Source: Frigoribacterium sp. ACAM 257
GTDB taxonomy: Bacteria > Actinomycetota > Actinomycetes > Actinomycetales > Microbacteriaceae
Direction: 5' to 3'
Assembly: GCF_007954365.1 (NCBI RefSeq)
Contig: NZ_VOLO01000002.1
Coordinates: 248,001-312,000 of the forward strand
Length of the DNA stretch: 64,000 nucleotides
Every line of letters begins with the position of its first letter. The stretch's first letter is position 1. Under the pieces are notes generated by a model that had not been told where the DNA came from, ran no database searches, and saw only the letters and a list, made by a program, of their open reading frames with translations. This document shows positions 33,501 through 41,297 of the stretch, in pieces. The translations under genes were made by a program, and so were the position numbers.

Positions 33501-34083
33501 CGGTGCGCAGCCCGTCCAGGACGGCGTGACCGGGTTCATAGCCAGATTCGCCCACATGACGGGAGCGTCGAACCGGCACTTCATGACTCCTCGTCTGGTC
33601 TTCCAGAAGCTCGGCCTCGGCTACGTTCCGCGCGAAGGGCAGGTGTCGTCCTTCGACATCTCGTCGGACGAGCGCTACGCGGTGCGCTTCGAGCTCGGCC
33701 CCGACCCGGACTGGGACACGAGGACCGTGGACACGATGCAGCCGCTCCGCATCCTGAGCACCATGAGCAGGCTCGCCCCCGACAGTGGCTGGGACAGCAT
33801 GTCGATGAAGGAACGCCGCGTCCTCGTGGAGAACAACCGCGGGGTCATACAGACTCCGTCCGACGCGTACTACTTCGACAAGGCGCTCAAGTCGGAGAAG
33901 CAGGATCCTTTCCGGGGGAACGGGTGGGCCGGGCAACGTGGCCACTACACGCCAGAGACGACCCTTGCCTACGGTGAGCGGTCAGGACCGCTTCGGGAGG
34001 GCGCGGAGATCTGGAGATACAGCGCCGACGGCACGCAGCACGTGTTCGCAGTCCTGGAAGCCGGTCGATGGACAGTCCTCTGA
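30544..34083 (+). CDS. Large type VII polymorphic toxin-like protein
   Basis: A 1179-residue multi-domain protein coupled to WXG100 protein 3. Residues 1-100 are ESX-like helices with a WSP turn (EDWSPDY) and YKEAE, a Tyr-x3-Glu export-type motif. A second helical region (about 150-270) follows. Then come Gly-rich hydrophobic stretches (about 245-275, 350-375, 400-450) that could enter or cross a membrane. A disordered Ser/Thr/Pro/Asp-rich linker (about 540-890, repeated TPDS/TPES units) leads to a C-terminal globular domain of about 275 residues (from about 905) ending GTQHVFAVLEAGRWTVL. The layout is that of CpnT-like polymorphic toxins. The C-terminal domain matches no toxin family I can name, so its activity is unknown. 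Confidence 0.8.
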   Translation: MTTVRLNAFGLVTDGSEMSTIASDVTAAWTSLSSSLSGSAGMAGDDELAEDWSPDYDDSAKACANGTAAITSFLRSFDGLLAGTGAAYKEAELTGAGKPGTSGIEIPSGTTPSAEVPPSALGANPLPGGLGELGELIEGALYAVGVVFPRGDTDKLEAAAVAWGSFASDLDQASMRLGSSLVELAAADVPQSGVALDVRTALQEMMGDVSEAAAGNETALNDLAQNIDDTWAEIRSMLESLAIELAIDIGISVALSFVTFGVGALAGAAKATTTIARWVVKIADLIRKLKIINRIPADKFLRASSVLRKLEHGPMHWRFGAEVVKGTISGSASSVIVSTRNGEAITPDSLLATLAGGVVGGVAGGGVGAGFAAAFGRRAGRHAVQPTFFRATTTEAAKGAVEGAAGGVAGGGTEAAMRGEEFNVGLAALFGMGAGTAMGGGGHAVGAAIDARGGTGLGFDADAALAGRDGENVSPEFLADRRADAEDGGGLFDRGGEADVASPTTASETNGSPSPAPAGPAAAGGPAVGAGASVSTGVDAPAAVAGSGAGGGTSSAGGAGPVRTDVADVDTTSLPEAASSGDGTSQAASTDSTTPEATTVSASPESSASDSSPSDSTSTSESSTTPDTSTAPDLTATPESSATPDSTVTPDAATTPDSSTPEGAVTETSSGEATTSEAVSSDADATSASSIDTDLVTADELGISPESTGDASAIPTDSQLADVRSAIDADVAAHAEAVAAHAPPQGDTVAASPEATASPDASASATSATPESTTDGTPVDVPSSTRDDATLGEHATTADAAASSGADGSPSSHGDSIADAPPAAVGAASAAGATLLMARPTPLGTSGVPISDRAGHAAVDVARPRRAGGDAAAVGDASSRGGHDSDAGPATPTGSAPGSSSGRLPHYPESLVESEARAYRQALDAELSRHGLDRRSFRRLVSKPILKLSSHEMTTLIEIRESLPDIGPGSVLQKVLPDASVLSQLAGAQPVQDGVTGFIARFAHMTGASNRHFMTPRLVFQKLGLGYVPREGQVSSFDISSDERYAVRFELGPDPDWDTRTVDTMQPLRILSTMSRLAPDSGWDSMSMKERRVLVENNRGVIQTPSDAYYFDKALKSEKQDPFRGNGWAGQRGHYTPETTLAYGERSGPLREGAEIWRYSADGTQHVFAVLEAGRWTVL

Positions 34084-35303
34084 GGCCGGTGCCCACCGGA
34101 GTTGCTGTCCGCCTGGACGGTGCGGTGGTCGCGCGAGGGGGTCACGTCAATCCGGGACTGATCCGGGACGGGGTCGTCTCCGTCGTCGATCCCGACAGTC
34201 GCGAGGTCGTCTCCGTCCCCGCTGCAGGCGCCGAGGTCGTCTCGACCGTGACGAACGGGTGGTTGTTCGGCCACGAGGTGTCGATAGCGGCCGGGTCATC
34301 CACCCGGTACGTCCTGCGCGGCTATGTCTGGGACGGAACTGCCCCGCCGCGGGGCGTGGAGCACGTCGCCGACGACGGTTCCTTCAGCCTGGCGACGGAT
34401 GAGCTCGGCGATGTGGTGGCCATCGACTCGGTCTCGGACACGCTGCTCCACGACGGGTCGACTGCCCGAGCCAGAGCGGGGGCCCTGGTCGCGACGCCTG
34501 GCCGTGGAGCAGACCAGTTCGGACCGGCGGCCTCGCTCGAGTGCGTCCCGCTCCCGGATGCTGGATCGGGTCCTGCCGTTCAGCACCCGGACGGATCGGT
34601 CACGGCACTCGCCCCAGGGCTGACGAGGCGATGGATCCACGGGCTCGGGACGGCGGCGGGGCGAGAGGTCGAGATCTTGGCCGAGCGAGAGGGGCGCCTG
34701 TGGGTGGCGTCACGTCGATCTCGAACAGGCGCCGACGGTCTCGCCTACGTGCGACTTCTCGGTGGGATCGCGAGCCGCTACCTGGGCTGGGTTCCGACGG
34801 GCGAGGTCGACGGTCCGCTGCTCTTCTCCCGTGCCTGGACGACGACCGACGAACTTCCGCTGCTGCAAGGGCACTACGGGCGGGTCGAAGGGCTCTTGCG
34901 TTCGCTCGCGGGGTCCGACGGCGGCCACGGCCCCCGGCCGTCGCGGGCGTCGGGGTGGACGACCGTTCACGGGGCATCGCCTGTGCCCGTCGATGATGAG
35001 GACTACGCATGGTCGCTGAGCGGCGGGGCGAGGAGCGTGCCCGACGGCGACGTGCTCGACCGGGTCTCCGTCCGGACGACCGCGTGGCTGGCCGGCACGG
35101 AGGTCGAACTCGTTCGGCCGTGGGACCCCATGACAGACGGACGCGTGCTCCTGGTGAGGGGAGCCGGTGATCCTGGTCCGCAGGTGCTCCTCTCCGACGG
35201 CTTCACGGTCGTCCCGCGTCCCGCTGCGGGTGGAGGGTGGACGGCTCAAGTGCGGCGTGACCACCTCGACGGTGTCGAGTCCACAGTCGTCGACGAGGGA
35301 TGA
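34068..35303 (+). CDS. Candidate immunity or accessory protein of the toxin
   Basis: A 411-residue soluble, beta-rich protein with no signal or TM. It overlaps the toxin gene by 16 bases, the position normally held by the cognate immunity gene, though it is larger than most. A segment near 305-340 (PVPVDDEDYAWSLSGGARSVP) recurs in the truncated frame immediately downstream. The stop overlaps that frame's ATG. Base composition is slightly lower in GC than the ATPase gene. It could instead be a second effector or a toxin chaperone. No family is recognised. Confidence 0.6.
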   Translation: MDSPLRPVPTGVAVRLDGAVVARGGHVNPGLIRDGVVSVVDPDSREVVSVPAAGAEVVSTVTNGWLFGHEVSIAAGSSTRYVLRGYVWDGTAPPRGVEHVADDGSFSLATDELGDVVAIDSVSDTLLHDGSTARARAGALVATPGRGADQFGPAASLECVPLPDAGSGPAVQHPDGSVTALAPGLTRRWIHGLGTAAGREVEILAEREGRLWVASRRSRTGADGLAYVRLLGGIASRYLGWVPTGEVDGPLLFSRAWTTTDELPLLQGHYGRVEGLLRSLAGSDGGHGPRPSRASGWTTVHGASPVPVDDEDYAWSLSGGARSVPDGDVLDRVSVRTTAWLAGTEVELVRPWDPMTDGRVLLVRGAGDPGPQVLLSDGFTVVPRPAAGGGWTAQVRRDHLDGVESTVVDEG

Positions 35304-35539
35304 CTGGTGGCGGAGCGCGCGGGACGGCATCGACCGTCGATCTCCGGGCGGAGACGCCTGTGCCGATCGACACCGCGGACCACCGGTGGTCGCTGGACTG
35401 CGGAGTCCGCTCGGTCCCTGCCTCACTCGTCACCGCCTCCACGGAGGTGCCTCCGCGGCCCGCGCCTCCTGTGCCATCCTTGTCCTGGCACGCGGCGAAC
35501 CAGCGCCGTCGCCGCACGACCTCGGAGGGGCGCAGATGA
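35300..35539 (+). pseudogene. Truncated duplicate of the candidate immunity gene
   Basis: A 79-residue frame whose segment TPVPIDTADHRWSLDCGVRSVP matches SPVPVDDEDYAWSLSGGARSVP of the gene before it, and the DNA also matches (CGCCTGTGCC then GATCGA or GTCGAT). The rest, ending in RRRRTTSEGRR, is not protein-like. It overlaps both neighbours by ATGA, so it keeps translational coupling. It is read as gene debris of the kind left by repeated immunity-gene turnover, but a working small protein cannot be excluded. Confidence 0.65.
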
Positions 35540-36468
35540 TCCTGCAGAAAGCCGTGACACCGCAGACCAGCGCGGCGTACCACGACCACGACCACGACCG
35601 GGTAGCCGGGTTCGTGGTGCCGTGGGGAGCCGTGGGCCACGCGCGGACGCCGCGTGAGCTGATCACGGCGCACGGCCTCGACTTCCCCGCCACTCCGTTC
35701 TCGGCCGACATGCCGCACATCGACGTGCTGCGCTTCGAGGGCACGGCGAACCTGCTCCTCGAGAAGGCCACGGGCGGGCCCGACCGCGCCACGCAGAACG
35801 TGACCGGCGGGCCGTTCCTCGACCGGGCGCCGTTCCGCGGCGACGGGTTCGTCGACGACCCCGACCACGTCATCCCGCTCTCGTGGCTCCCGCACCGCCG
35901 TGTGCCTGCCGGTGCCGAGCTGCACCGCATCGCCGCCGACGGCACGAGCACCCACCTCGCGTACTTCCACTCTGCCGCCTGGGGCTGGATCTACGCGGAC
36001 GGCATCGAGGAGCTGCGAGAGCGCCAGCCGCGCCTCGTCAGCCGCTTCGTCGGCGGCCTCGCCCGCTGGGACGACGGCGAGGTCTACATCGCCGACCTCA
36101 TCGACGGGGGCACGCGGGCGATCGCGGTCCGTCAGGACGACCAGGCCGAGGCCGACGGCTGGACGCCGACCACCCCGATGGTCTGGTCGCGCACCATCGA
36201 CGTCGCCGACGTGCAGGAGTACTTCGAGCTGGACGTCCGCACGCGCTGGAACGGCCTCGGCTACCGGATCACCGACCAGTACCCGACCGCCACCGGCCTG
36301 CAGCTCAGCGGCTCGTACACCGACCACGACGCCGACCTCGCCGAGGGGCTGCAGCTGGTCACGACCGACGCCGGGGTCTACGAGGCCGAGCTGCCGGGAC
36401 ACCTCCTCGAGGAGGCGACGGTCCGGCAGACGCAGCTGCCCGAGTGGCCTGCGCTCCCGGAGGACTGA
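35536..36468 (+). CDS. Hypothetical protein, possible second immunity-like protein
   Basis: A 310-residue soluble protein starting at ATG after GAGGGGCGCAG. It has a His-rich start (AAYHDHDHDR), Trp-rich middle segments (WGWIYADGIEELRERQP, VGGLARWDDGEVYIADLIDGG) and an acidic end. The last 80 residues weakly resemble the end of the 411-residue protein two genes upstream in pattern (a VRT segment, then an xxAELPGHLLEE or TAQVRRDHLDG end). If real, both belong to one family of toxin neutralisers. It is coupled to the fragment before it. A short 12-base repeat follows the stop. Confidence 0.6.
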   Translation: MILQKAVTPQTSAAYHDHDHDRVAGFVVPWGAVGHARTPRELITAHGLDFPATPFSADMPHIDVLRFEGTANLLLEKATGGPDRATQNVTGGPFLDRAPFRGDGFVDDPDHVIPLSWLPHRRVPAGAELHRIAADGTSTHLAYFHSAAWGWIYADGIEELRERQPRLVSRFVGGLARWDDGEVYIADLIDGGTRAIAVRQDDQAEADGWTPTTPMVWSRTIDVADVQEYFELDVRTRWNGLGYRITDQYPTATGLQLSGSYTDHDADLAEGLQLVTTDAGVYEAELPGHLLEEATVRQTQLPEWPALPED

Positions 36469-36471
36469 CCG

Positions 36472-36508
36472 GCACCCTGACCGGCGCCCTGACCGGCGCC
36501 CTGGGCGA
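36472..36508. repeat. 12-bp tandem repeat after a stop codon
   Basis: Three tandem CTGACCGGCRCC units follow immediately after the stop of the gene ending at 36468. Confidence 0.8.
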
Positions 36509-36525
36509 CCAGGCGCGCAGCGCGG

Positions 36526-37239
36526 TCAGGCCCGACGGGTAGGCCGCACCGACACGACCTCGGCCGTGGCGCCGTGAGGCAGGTCCACGACGAGGCGGAC
36601 GGCGTCGGCCACCGACTGCGGCTCGAGGTAGAGCGCCACGTCGTAGACGCCGCCCTCGCTCTCGACCAGCTCGTGCTGCATGTCGGTGTCGACGCGGCCC
36701 GGGTGCACCGAGCTGACGCGGACGCCGTGCCGCCGCTCCTCCTCGCGCAGCGAGTCGGTGAGCGCCCGCAGAGCGAACTTGCTCGCGGCGTAGGTGCTGC
36801 CGCCCGGGCCGGCGGTGAAGCCCGAGCCGCTGTTGACGGCCACGACGGTGCCCTGCGCGGCGCGGAGGGCGGGCAGCAGCTGCCGGGTCAGCTCGGCGAC
36901 GGCGAAGACGTTGACCTCGAACACGCGGCGCCAGTCGTCACGGCTCGTGCCCTCGACCGCCCCGCCGCCGATCACGCCCGCGGCGTGCACGACGACGTCG
37001 AGCCGGTCGAGCGCGGGCGCCTCGAAGGGCGACCCCGCGAGGTCCGCGACCCAGGGCGAGGCCGACGGGAGCGACCCGGCGAGGGCGACCAGCGCCTCCT
37101 CGTCCCGGCCGTGCACCACGACGTGGTGCGTCCGCGACAGATCGCGGGCGATCGCCAGGCCGATGCCGCGGGTGGCCCCGGTGACGAGGGCGATCGGGCG
37201 TGACGTGTCGCGGCCCCGGGCGTTCGTGCTGCTGTCCAT
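36526..37239 (-). CDS. Short-chain dehydrogenase/reductase
   Basis: A 237-residue classical SDR. The cofactor loop is VTGATRGIGLAIA near 20; the region VVHAAGVIGGG holds the NAG-like motif. Catalytic Ser lies in VNSGSGFTAG and Tyr/Lys in TYAASKFALRAL near 150. RTHHVVVHGRDEE after strand 2 favours NADP. The ATG at 37239 is chosen because upstream sequence in frame is not protein-like. The substrate is unknown. Confidence 0.87.
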   Translation of the reverse strand: MDSSTNARGRDTSRPIALVTGATRGIGLAIARDLSRTHHVVVHGRDEEALVALAGSLPSASPWVADLAGSPFEAPALDRLDVVVHAAGVIGGGAVEGTSRDDWRRVFEVNVFAVAELTRQLLPALRAAQGTVVAVNSGSGFTAGPGGSTYAASKFALRALTDSLREEERRHGVRVSSVHPGRVDTDMQHELVESEGGVYDVALYLEPQSVADAVRLVVDLPHGATAEVVSVRPTRRA

Positions 37240-37264
37240 GCCCTCAGTCTGGCCCGTCGCGAGG

Positions 37265-37720
37265 TCAGCTGCGGATGATCGGCAGCGGACCCGTGAGCTG
37301 CGGCAGCTCACGGTCGCTGAGCAGCCAGCGCTCACCGGAGGCGGTCACCAGGAACGCGAGCGGCCCCGGCCGGCAGACCACCAGAGCCCCGCCGGACTGC
37401 TGCTGCAGCACCTGGTCGAGCGCTCCGCCGAGGTCGCGGTCGTCCTCGGAGCCGCTGGCCGAGAGCACCGCACAGCGCCCGTCGGCGCCCATCGCGGAGA
37501 GCAGTCGGCGCACGCCCTCGGGGTCGCGCAGCTCGGGAGCCATGGCGTGCACGACGCCCATGTCGACCCACTCGACCGACTCGAGCAGGGCGGCGAGGCG
37601 CTCACGAGGGGCGTCGGCGCCCTCGGCGGCCTCGTGGGCGAGGCTCTGGACGGCGTCGCGGGCGTCGGGCGCAGCGAAGGCCTCGAGCGCCGCGATCACG
37701 GGTGCGGGCAGCTGCGGCAC
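37265..37720 (-). CDS. Hypothetical protein
   Basis: A 151-residue acidic, helical protein (QLPAPVIAALEAFAAPDARDAVQSLAHEAAEGAD ... WVDMGVVHAMAPELRDPEGVRRLLSAMG) ending in a more beta-like part (GALVVCRPGPLAFLVTASGERWLL). The GTG start is set by AAGGAGA 4-5 bases upstream. It lies just upstream of the SDR on the same strand and is probably co-transcribed. No family is recognised. Confidence 0.6.
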   Translation of the reverse strand: MPQLPAPVIAALEAFAAPDARDAVQSLAHEAAEGADAPRERLAALLESVEWVDMGVVHAMAPELRDPEGVRRLLSAMGADGRCAVLSASGSEDDRDLGGALDQVLQQQSGGALVVCRPGPLAFLVTASGERWLLSDRELPQLTGPLPIIRS

Positions 37721-37829
37721 GGAAATCTCCTTCGGGGTCTGGGCCTCCCATCCTCCCACCCGGTGCGGACGGGCGGGTCCTCCGCGCGGTCGAGGGCGCG
37801 ACGACCGCGGCGACTGCGAGGATGGGCGG

Positions 37830-38741
37830 GTGACCACCGCCTCCTCGACCACCGCCTCCACGACGCCTCCGCTCCTCGGCCTCCTCCTCGACGTCGACGG
37901 GCCGATCGCCAGCCCGGTCAGCCGCAGCATCGCCCTGCCCCAGATCACTCGCGACCTGGTCGCCCTCGCCGCGGCGGGCATCCCGGTGGTCTTCAACACG
38001 GGCCGGTCCGACGCGTTCATCCGCGACGAGGTCGTGGGTCCGATGATCTCGGCGGGCCTGCCCGCCGGCGCCCGGGTGCACGGCATCTGCGAGAAGGGCG
38101 CGTCGTGGTTCTCGATCGGGCCCGAGCACGGCCCCGACGGCATGAGCGAGGTGCAGGTCGACTCCGACCTGGCGATGCCCGCCGACTTCGCCGCCGAGAT
38201 GGACGAGCTCGTCACGGCCGAGTTCGCCGACCTGGTCTTCTTCGACCACACCAAGCGCGCGATGGTCTCGATCGAGCAGCTCACGACCGTCGAGTCGGCC
38301 GTGTACCTGGCCCGCCAGCGCGACTTCGACGAGAAGGCGATGGAGGCGCTCGTCCGGCGAGGTGCCGGCGTCCGGCGACTCGACGACGAACGTCGCGACG
38401 CCCGCGGCGAGGTGCAGTGGCGCGTCGACCCGACCATCATCTCGACGGACATCGAGTCGGTCCGGCTCGGCAAGGACCTCGGCGCCGAGCGCGCCCTCGA
38501 GCTCCTGGCCGAGGACGGCGAGCTGCCCCTGGCCTGGCGCACCGTGGGCGACTCGCGCAGCGACTACGCCATGGCCGACTGGCTGCACGCGAACGGCCAC
38601 GACGTCGCCCACGTCGACGTGCGGCCGGCCGACGGGGTCCCGCCCACCGAGTACCCGGTGCTCACCAGCGCGTCGGGGCTGATCCACGACGAGGCCGGGG
38701 CGGAGTTCCTGGCGCGCTGGGTCCGCGACGTCGGCGCCTGA
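37830..38741 (+). CDS. HAD-superfamily hydrolase
   Basis: A 303-residue phosphatase-like protein. Motif I LLLDVDGPIAS near 20 carries the nucleophile Asp, motif II VVFNTGRSD lies near 55, and motifs III/IV are near TVGDSRSDYAMADWL around 248. The large insert between motifs II and III is typical of Cof/SPP-type HAD phosphatases. It probably hydrolyses a sugar phosphate; the substrate is not inferable. The start is GTG. Confidence 0.82.
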   Translation: MTTASSTTASTTPPLLGLLLDVDGPIASPVSRSIALPQITRDLVALAAAGIPVVFNTGRSDAFIRDEVVGPMISAGLPAGARVHGICEKGASWFSIGPEHGPDGMSEVQVDSDLAMPADFAAEMDELVTAEFADLVFFDHTKRAMVSIEQLTTVESAVYLARQRDFDEKAMEALVRRGAGVRRLDDERRDARGEVQWRVDPTIISTDIESVRLGKDLGAERALELLAEDGELPLAWRTVGDSRSDYAMADWLHANGHDVAHVDVRPADGVPPTEYPVLTSASGLIHDEAGAEFLARWVRDVGA

Positions 38742-39203
38742 TCCTGGGCACCCCGGGTGAGACTGTCCCTCGCCTGGGTGACACGACGGGCGATGTCTCC
38801 GGGTGCGAGGCCTGCAACCACGCGGGGTCCGAGCGGCATGTGCCCCTGAAGAGGGGTACGACCCCCCGAACGGGTGACAACCTGTTCAGGGGTCAGCCTG
38901 TATCGTTCTGACCAGTCGCCGCGAGGTCCCCCGAAAGGCCCACACGACGGCTGTTCCACCAGCACCACCGCATCACCCGCAGCCCGGCCACCCACCGGGC
39001 GCACCCGACAGGCCCGTCCGAGAGGACGTGCCGCGGAGGCCCCCTCCTCCGATCACCGCCGTCGCCGGCTCACACCCAGGCCGCCGACTGCACGCACATG
39101 TCGCCACAGCTGCCGACGCCCTCCCCGGACGTCTGCAGGCCACAGCTGCTGTTCTCTGCCGTCCGGGATCTCCGTAGTCCCGAACCAGGAGAGAAGCACT
39201 CGC
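38742..39203. promoter_or_regulatory. Long leader of the glucan synthase operon
   Basis: A 462-base gap before the synthase gene. An inverted repeat CCCCTGAA (38843-38850) / TTCAGGGG (38885-38892) encloses GGGGTACGACCCC; AT-rich TGTATCGTTC follows at 38899-38908 and may be a -10. If so, the transcript leader is about 290 bases. It holds further pairings (CGGACG near 39126 with CGTCCG near 39162) and CAGCTGC repeats. The size suggests regulation in the leader; no known riboswitch was recognised. Confidence 0.45.
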
Positions 39204-41297
39204 ATGTCCCGAACCATGCGCGGCAGCACCAGCGACGCCGTCCACCCCGTACGACCCGATGCGTCGGAGGGATCCCCCGAAGGGTCCTGGCCGCTGCGCC
39301 CCGTCGTCGCCGAGGCACCTCGCTCGCGCCGCGAGCTGAGGCACCTAGCAACCCTCGGCGACGCACGGGCGGGTCGTCCCGAGGCGAGCCAGCGCCTCTC
39401 CAGCGACCACCACGCGACGATCGTCGCGCGCACCGAGGGGCGGGCCCACTCGCCGTTCATGGTGCTGCTCGTGCTCGCCTGCACCCTCGGCATCCTGCTG
39501 TACGGGCAGTTCCTGCTGAACCCGGCGAACCGCGGCGACCTGCTCCCGTACGCGGCGGTCATCGTCGCCGAGGCCGTGCTCGTCGTGCAGGCCCTCCTCT
39601 CGATGTGGACGATCCTCTCCGGGGGGCAGAACCCCCGGGACTTCGACTTCCACTCGACCCAGGACACACTGTACGACGAGGCCGAGATCGACCGGCTCGG
39701 CGTGCGCGACCAGCCGCACCTGTGGCCGATCGTGGTCGACGGCGAGCGGAAGACGGTCGACGTCTTCATCACCGTGTACGGCGAGGAGCTGTCCAAGATC
39801 GCCATGACGGTCCAGGCCGCGATCGCCCTGCAGGGCGAGCACCGCACCTGGGTGCTCGACGACGGTCGGAGCGACGAGGTCCGTGACCTGGCGGGCACCC
39901 TCGGGGCCCGCTACATCCGTCGTCTCAGCAGCAACGGCGCGAAGGCCGGCAACGTGAACCACGCGCTGACGGTGGCCAAGGGCGACTACTTCGCGATCTT
40001 CGACGCTGACTTCGTGCCGAGGCCGATGTTCCTGCACGAGACCGTGCCGTTCTTCGTCGACGAGAAGGTCGCCTTCGTGCAGACCCCCCAGTCGTACGGC
40101 AACCTCGTCAGCTTGGTCAGCCGCGGCGCCGGCTACATGCAGGCCGTCTTCTACCGGTTCATCCAGCCGGGCCGCAACCGCTTCAACGCCGCGTTCTGCG
40201 TCGGCACGAACGTCATCTTCCGTCGCGCCGCCGTCGACGACGTGGGCGGCATCGACACCGACTCGAAGTCGGAGGACGTCTGGACGAGCCTGTTCCTGCA
40301 CGAGGCCGGCTGGCGCTCGATCTACATCCCGTTGACCCTCGCGGTCGGCGACGCTCCCGAGACGATCGAGGCCTACAGCAAGCAGCAGCTGCGCTGGGCG
40401 ACGGGCGGCTTCGAGATCCTCTTCCGCCACAACCCGCTGAGCCCCCGCCGCAACCTCACGATGGACCAGCGGTTCCAGTACATGCTGACCGCGACGCACT
40501 ACCTGACGGGCATCGCGCCCCTGCTGCTGATCATGGTGCCGCCGATGGAGATCTTCTTCGACCTCCGGCCGATGAACCTGCACATCTCGGTGCTGCAGTG
40601 GCTGTTGTTCTACTCCGGCTTCTACCTGCTGCAGATCGCGCTCGCCTTCTTCACGCTGGGGTCGTTCCGCTGGGAGGTGCTGATGCTCGCGTCGGTGTCG
40701 TTCCCGATCTACGTCAAGGCGCTCTGGAACGTGCTCAGCGGCAAGGACACCGCCTGGAACGTGACGGGCGGCAAGGCCGCCTCGAGCCCCTTCAACGTGA
40801 TCGTGCCGCAGGTGCTGTTCTGGGTGTTCCTCTCGCTCACCTCCCTCGTCGCGATCTGGCGGGACTGGGACAACCGCGTGCTGACCCTGGCGACCGTGTG
40901 GAACCTGATCAACACCGCCGTGCTCAGCGGGTTCCTCCTGGCCGCCCTGCGCGAGGCACGGGCGATCAAGCGGGCCGCTCGTTCCGGCTCGAGCGCGCGG
41001 ACCACCGTCGGCGCTCCGATCGCTGCGGTGACGACGGTCGGGCAGCCGACGCCGGAGCTGCGCACCCAGGTGGCGCGCCCCCTGCCCCGCAGCCACGAGG
41101 AGCTCCTGGCGATGTCCGACGAGGCGGCCGCCCAGGCGCGCCGCGACCAGGACCGCCGTCAGCTGCTGGAGGCGCGTCTGGCCGTCGAGGACGACCAGCG
41201 TGACCACGGCGCCCGCCAGCACGACCCGTCGTCGGCCGTGGGCCGATCCGACTTCGACGCAAGAGATCTCGACGCAAGAGAGAAGGTGGACTCGTGA
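39204..41297 (+). CDS. Processive family 2 glycosyltransferase (beta-glucan synthase, curdlan/cellulose-synthase type)
   Basis: A 697-residue membrane glycosyltransferase that polymerises UDP-glucose and extrudes the chain. After a cytosolic start come two TM (about 88-135). The GT-A domain follows with VFITVYGE near 188, FDADFVPRP near 265, TDSKSEDVWTSL near 350 (the Glu-Asp base) and the processive motif KQQLRWATGG near 392. About five TM segments follow (430-600), then a charged tail. No PilZ domain is seen. The AGGAGAG site is 11 bases before the ATG. The neighbouring GH81 gene favours a beta-1,3-glucan (curdlan-like) product over cellulose. Confidence 0.85.
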   Translation: MSRTMRGSTSDAVHPVRPDASEGSPEGSWPLRPVVAEAPRSRRELRHLATLGDARAGRPEASQRLSSDHHATIVARTEGRAHSPFMVLLVLACTLGILLYGQFLLNPANRGDLLPYAAVIVAEAVLVVQALLSMWTILSGGQNPRDFDFHSTQDTLYDEAEIDRLGVRDQPHLWPIVVDGERKTVDVFITVYGEELSKIAMTVQAAIALQGEHRTWVLDDGRSDEVRDLAGTLGARYIRRLSSNGAKAGNVNHALTVAKGDYFAIFDADFVPRPMFLHETVPFFVDEKVAFVQTPQSYGNLVSLVSRGAGYMQAVFYRFIQPGRNRFNAAFCVGTNVIFRRAAVDDVGGIDTDSKSEDVWTSLFLHEAGWRSIYIPLTLAVGDAPETIEAYSKQQLRWATGGFEILFRHNPLSPRRNLTMDQRFQYMLTATHYLTGIAPLLLIMVPPMEIFFDLRPMNLHISVLQWLLFYSGFYLLQIALAFFTLGSFRWEVLMLASVSFPIYVKALWNVLSGKDTAWNVTGGKAASSPFNVIVPQVLFWVFLSLTSLVAIWRDWDNRVLTLATVWNLINTAVLSGFLLAALREARAIKRAARSGSSARTTVGAPIAAVTTVGQPTPELRTQVARPLPRSHEELLAMSDEAAAQARRDQDRRQLLEARLAVEDDQRDHGARQHDPSSAVGRSDFDARDLDAREKVDS

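Noticed and set aside
30544-34083. Assigning the large effector as a TNT-type NAD glycohydrolase
   Set aside because: The layout is CpnT-like, but the C-terminal domain lacks the TNT motifs I would expect, so no activity is claimed.
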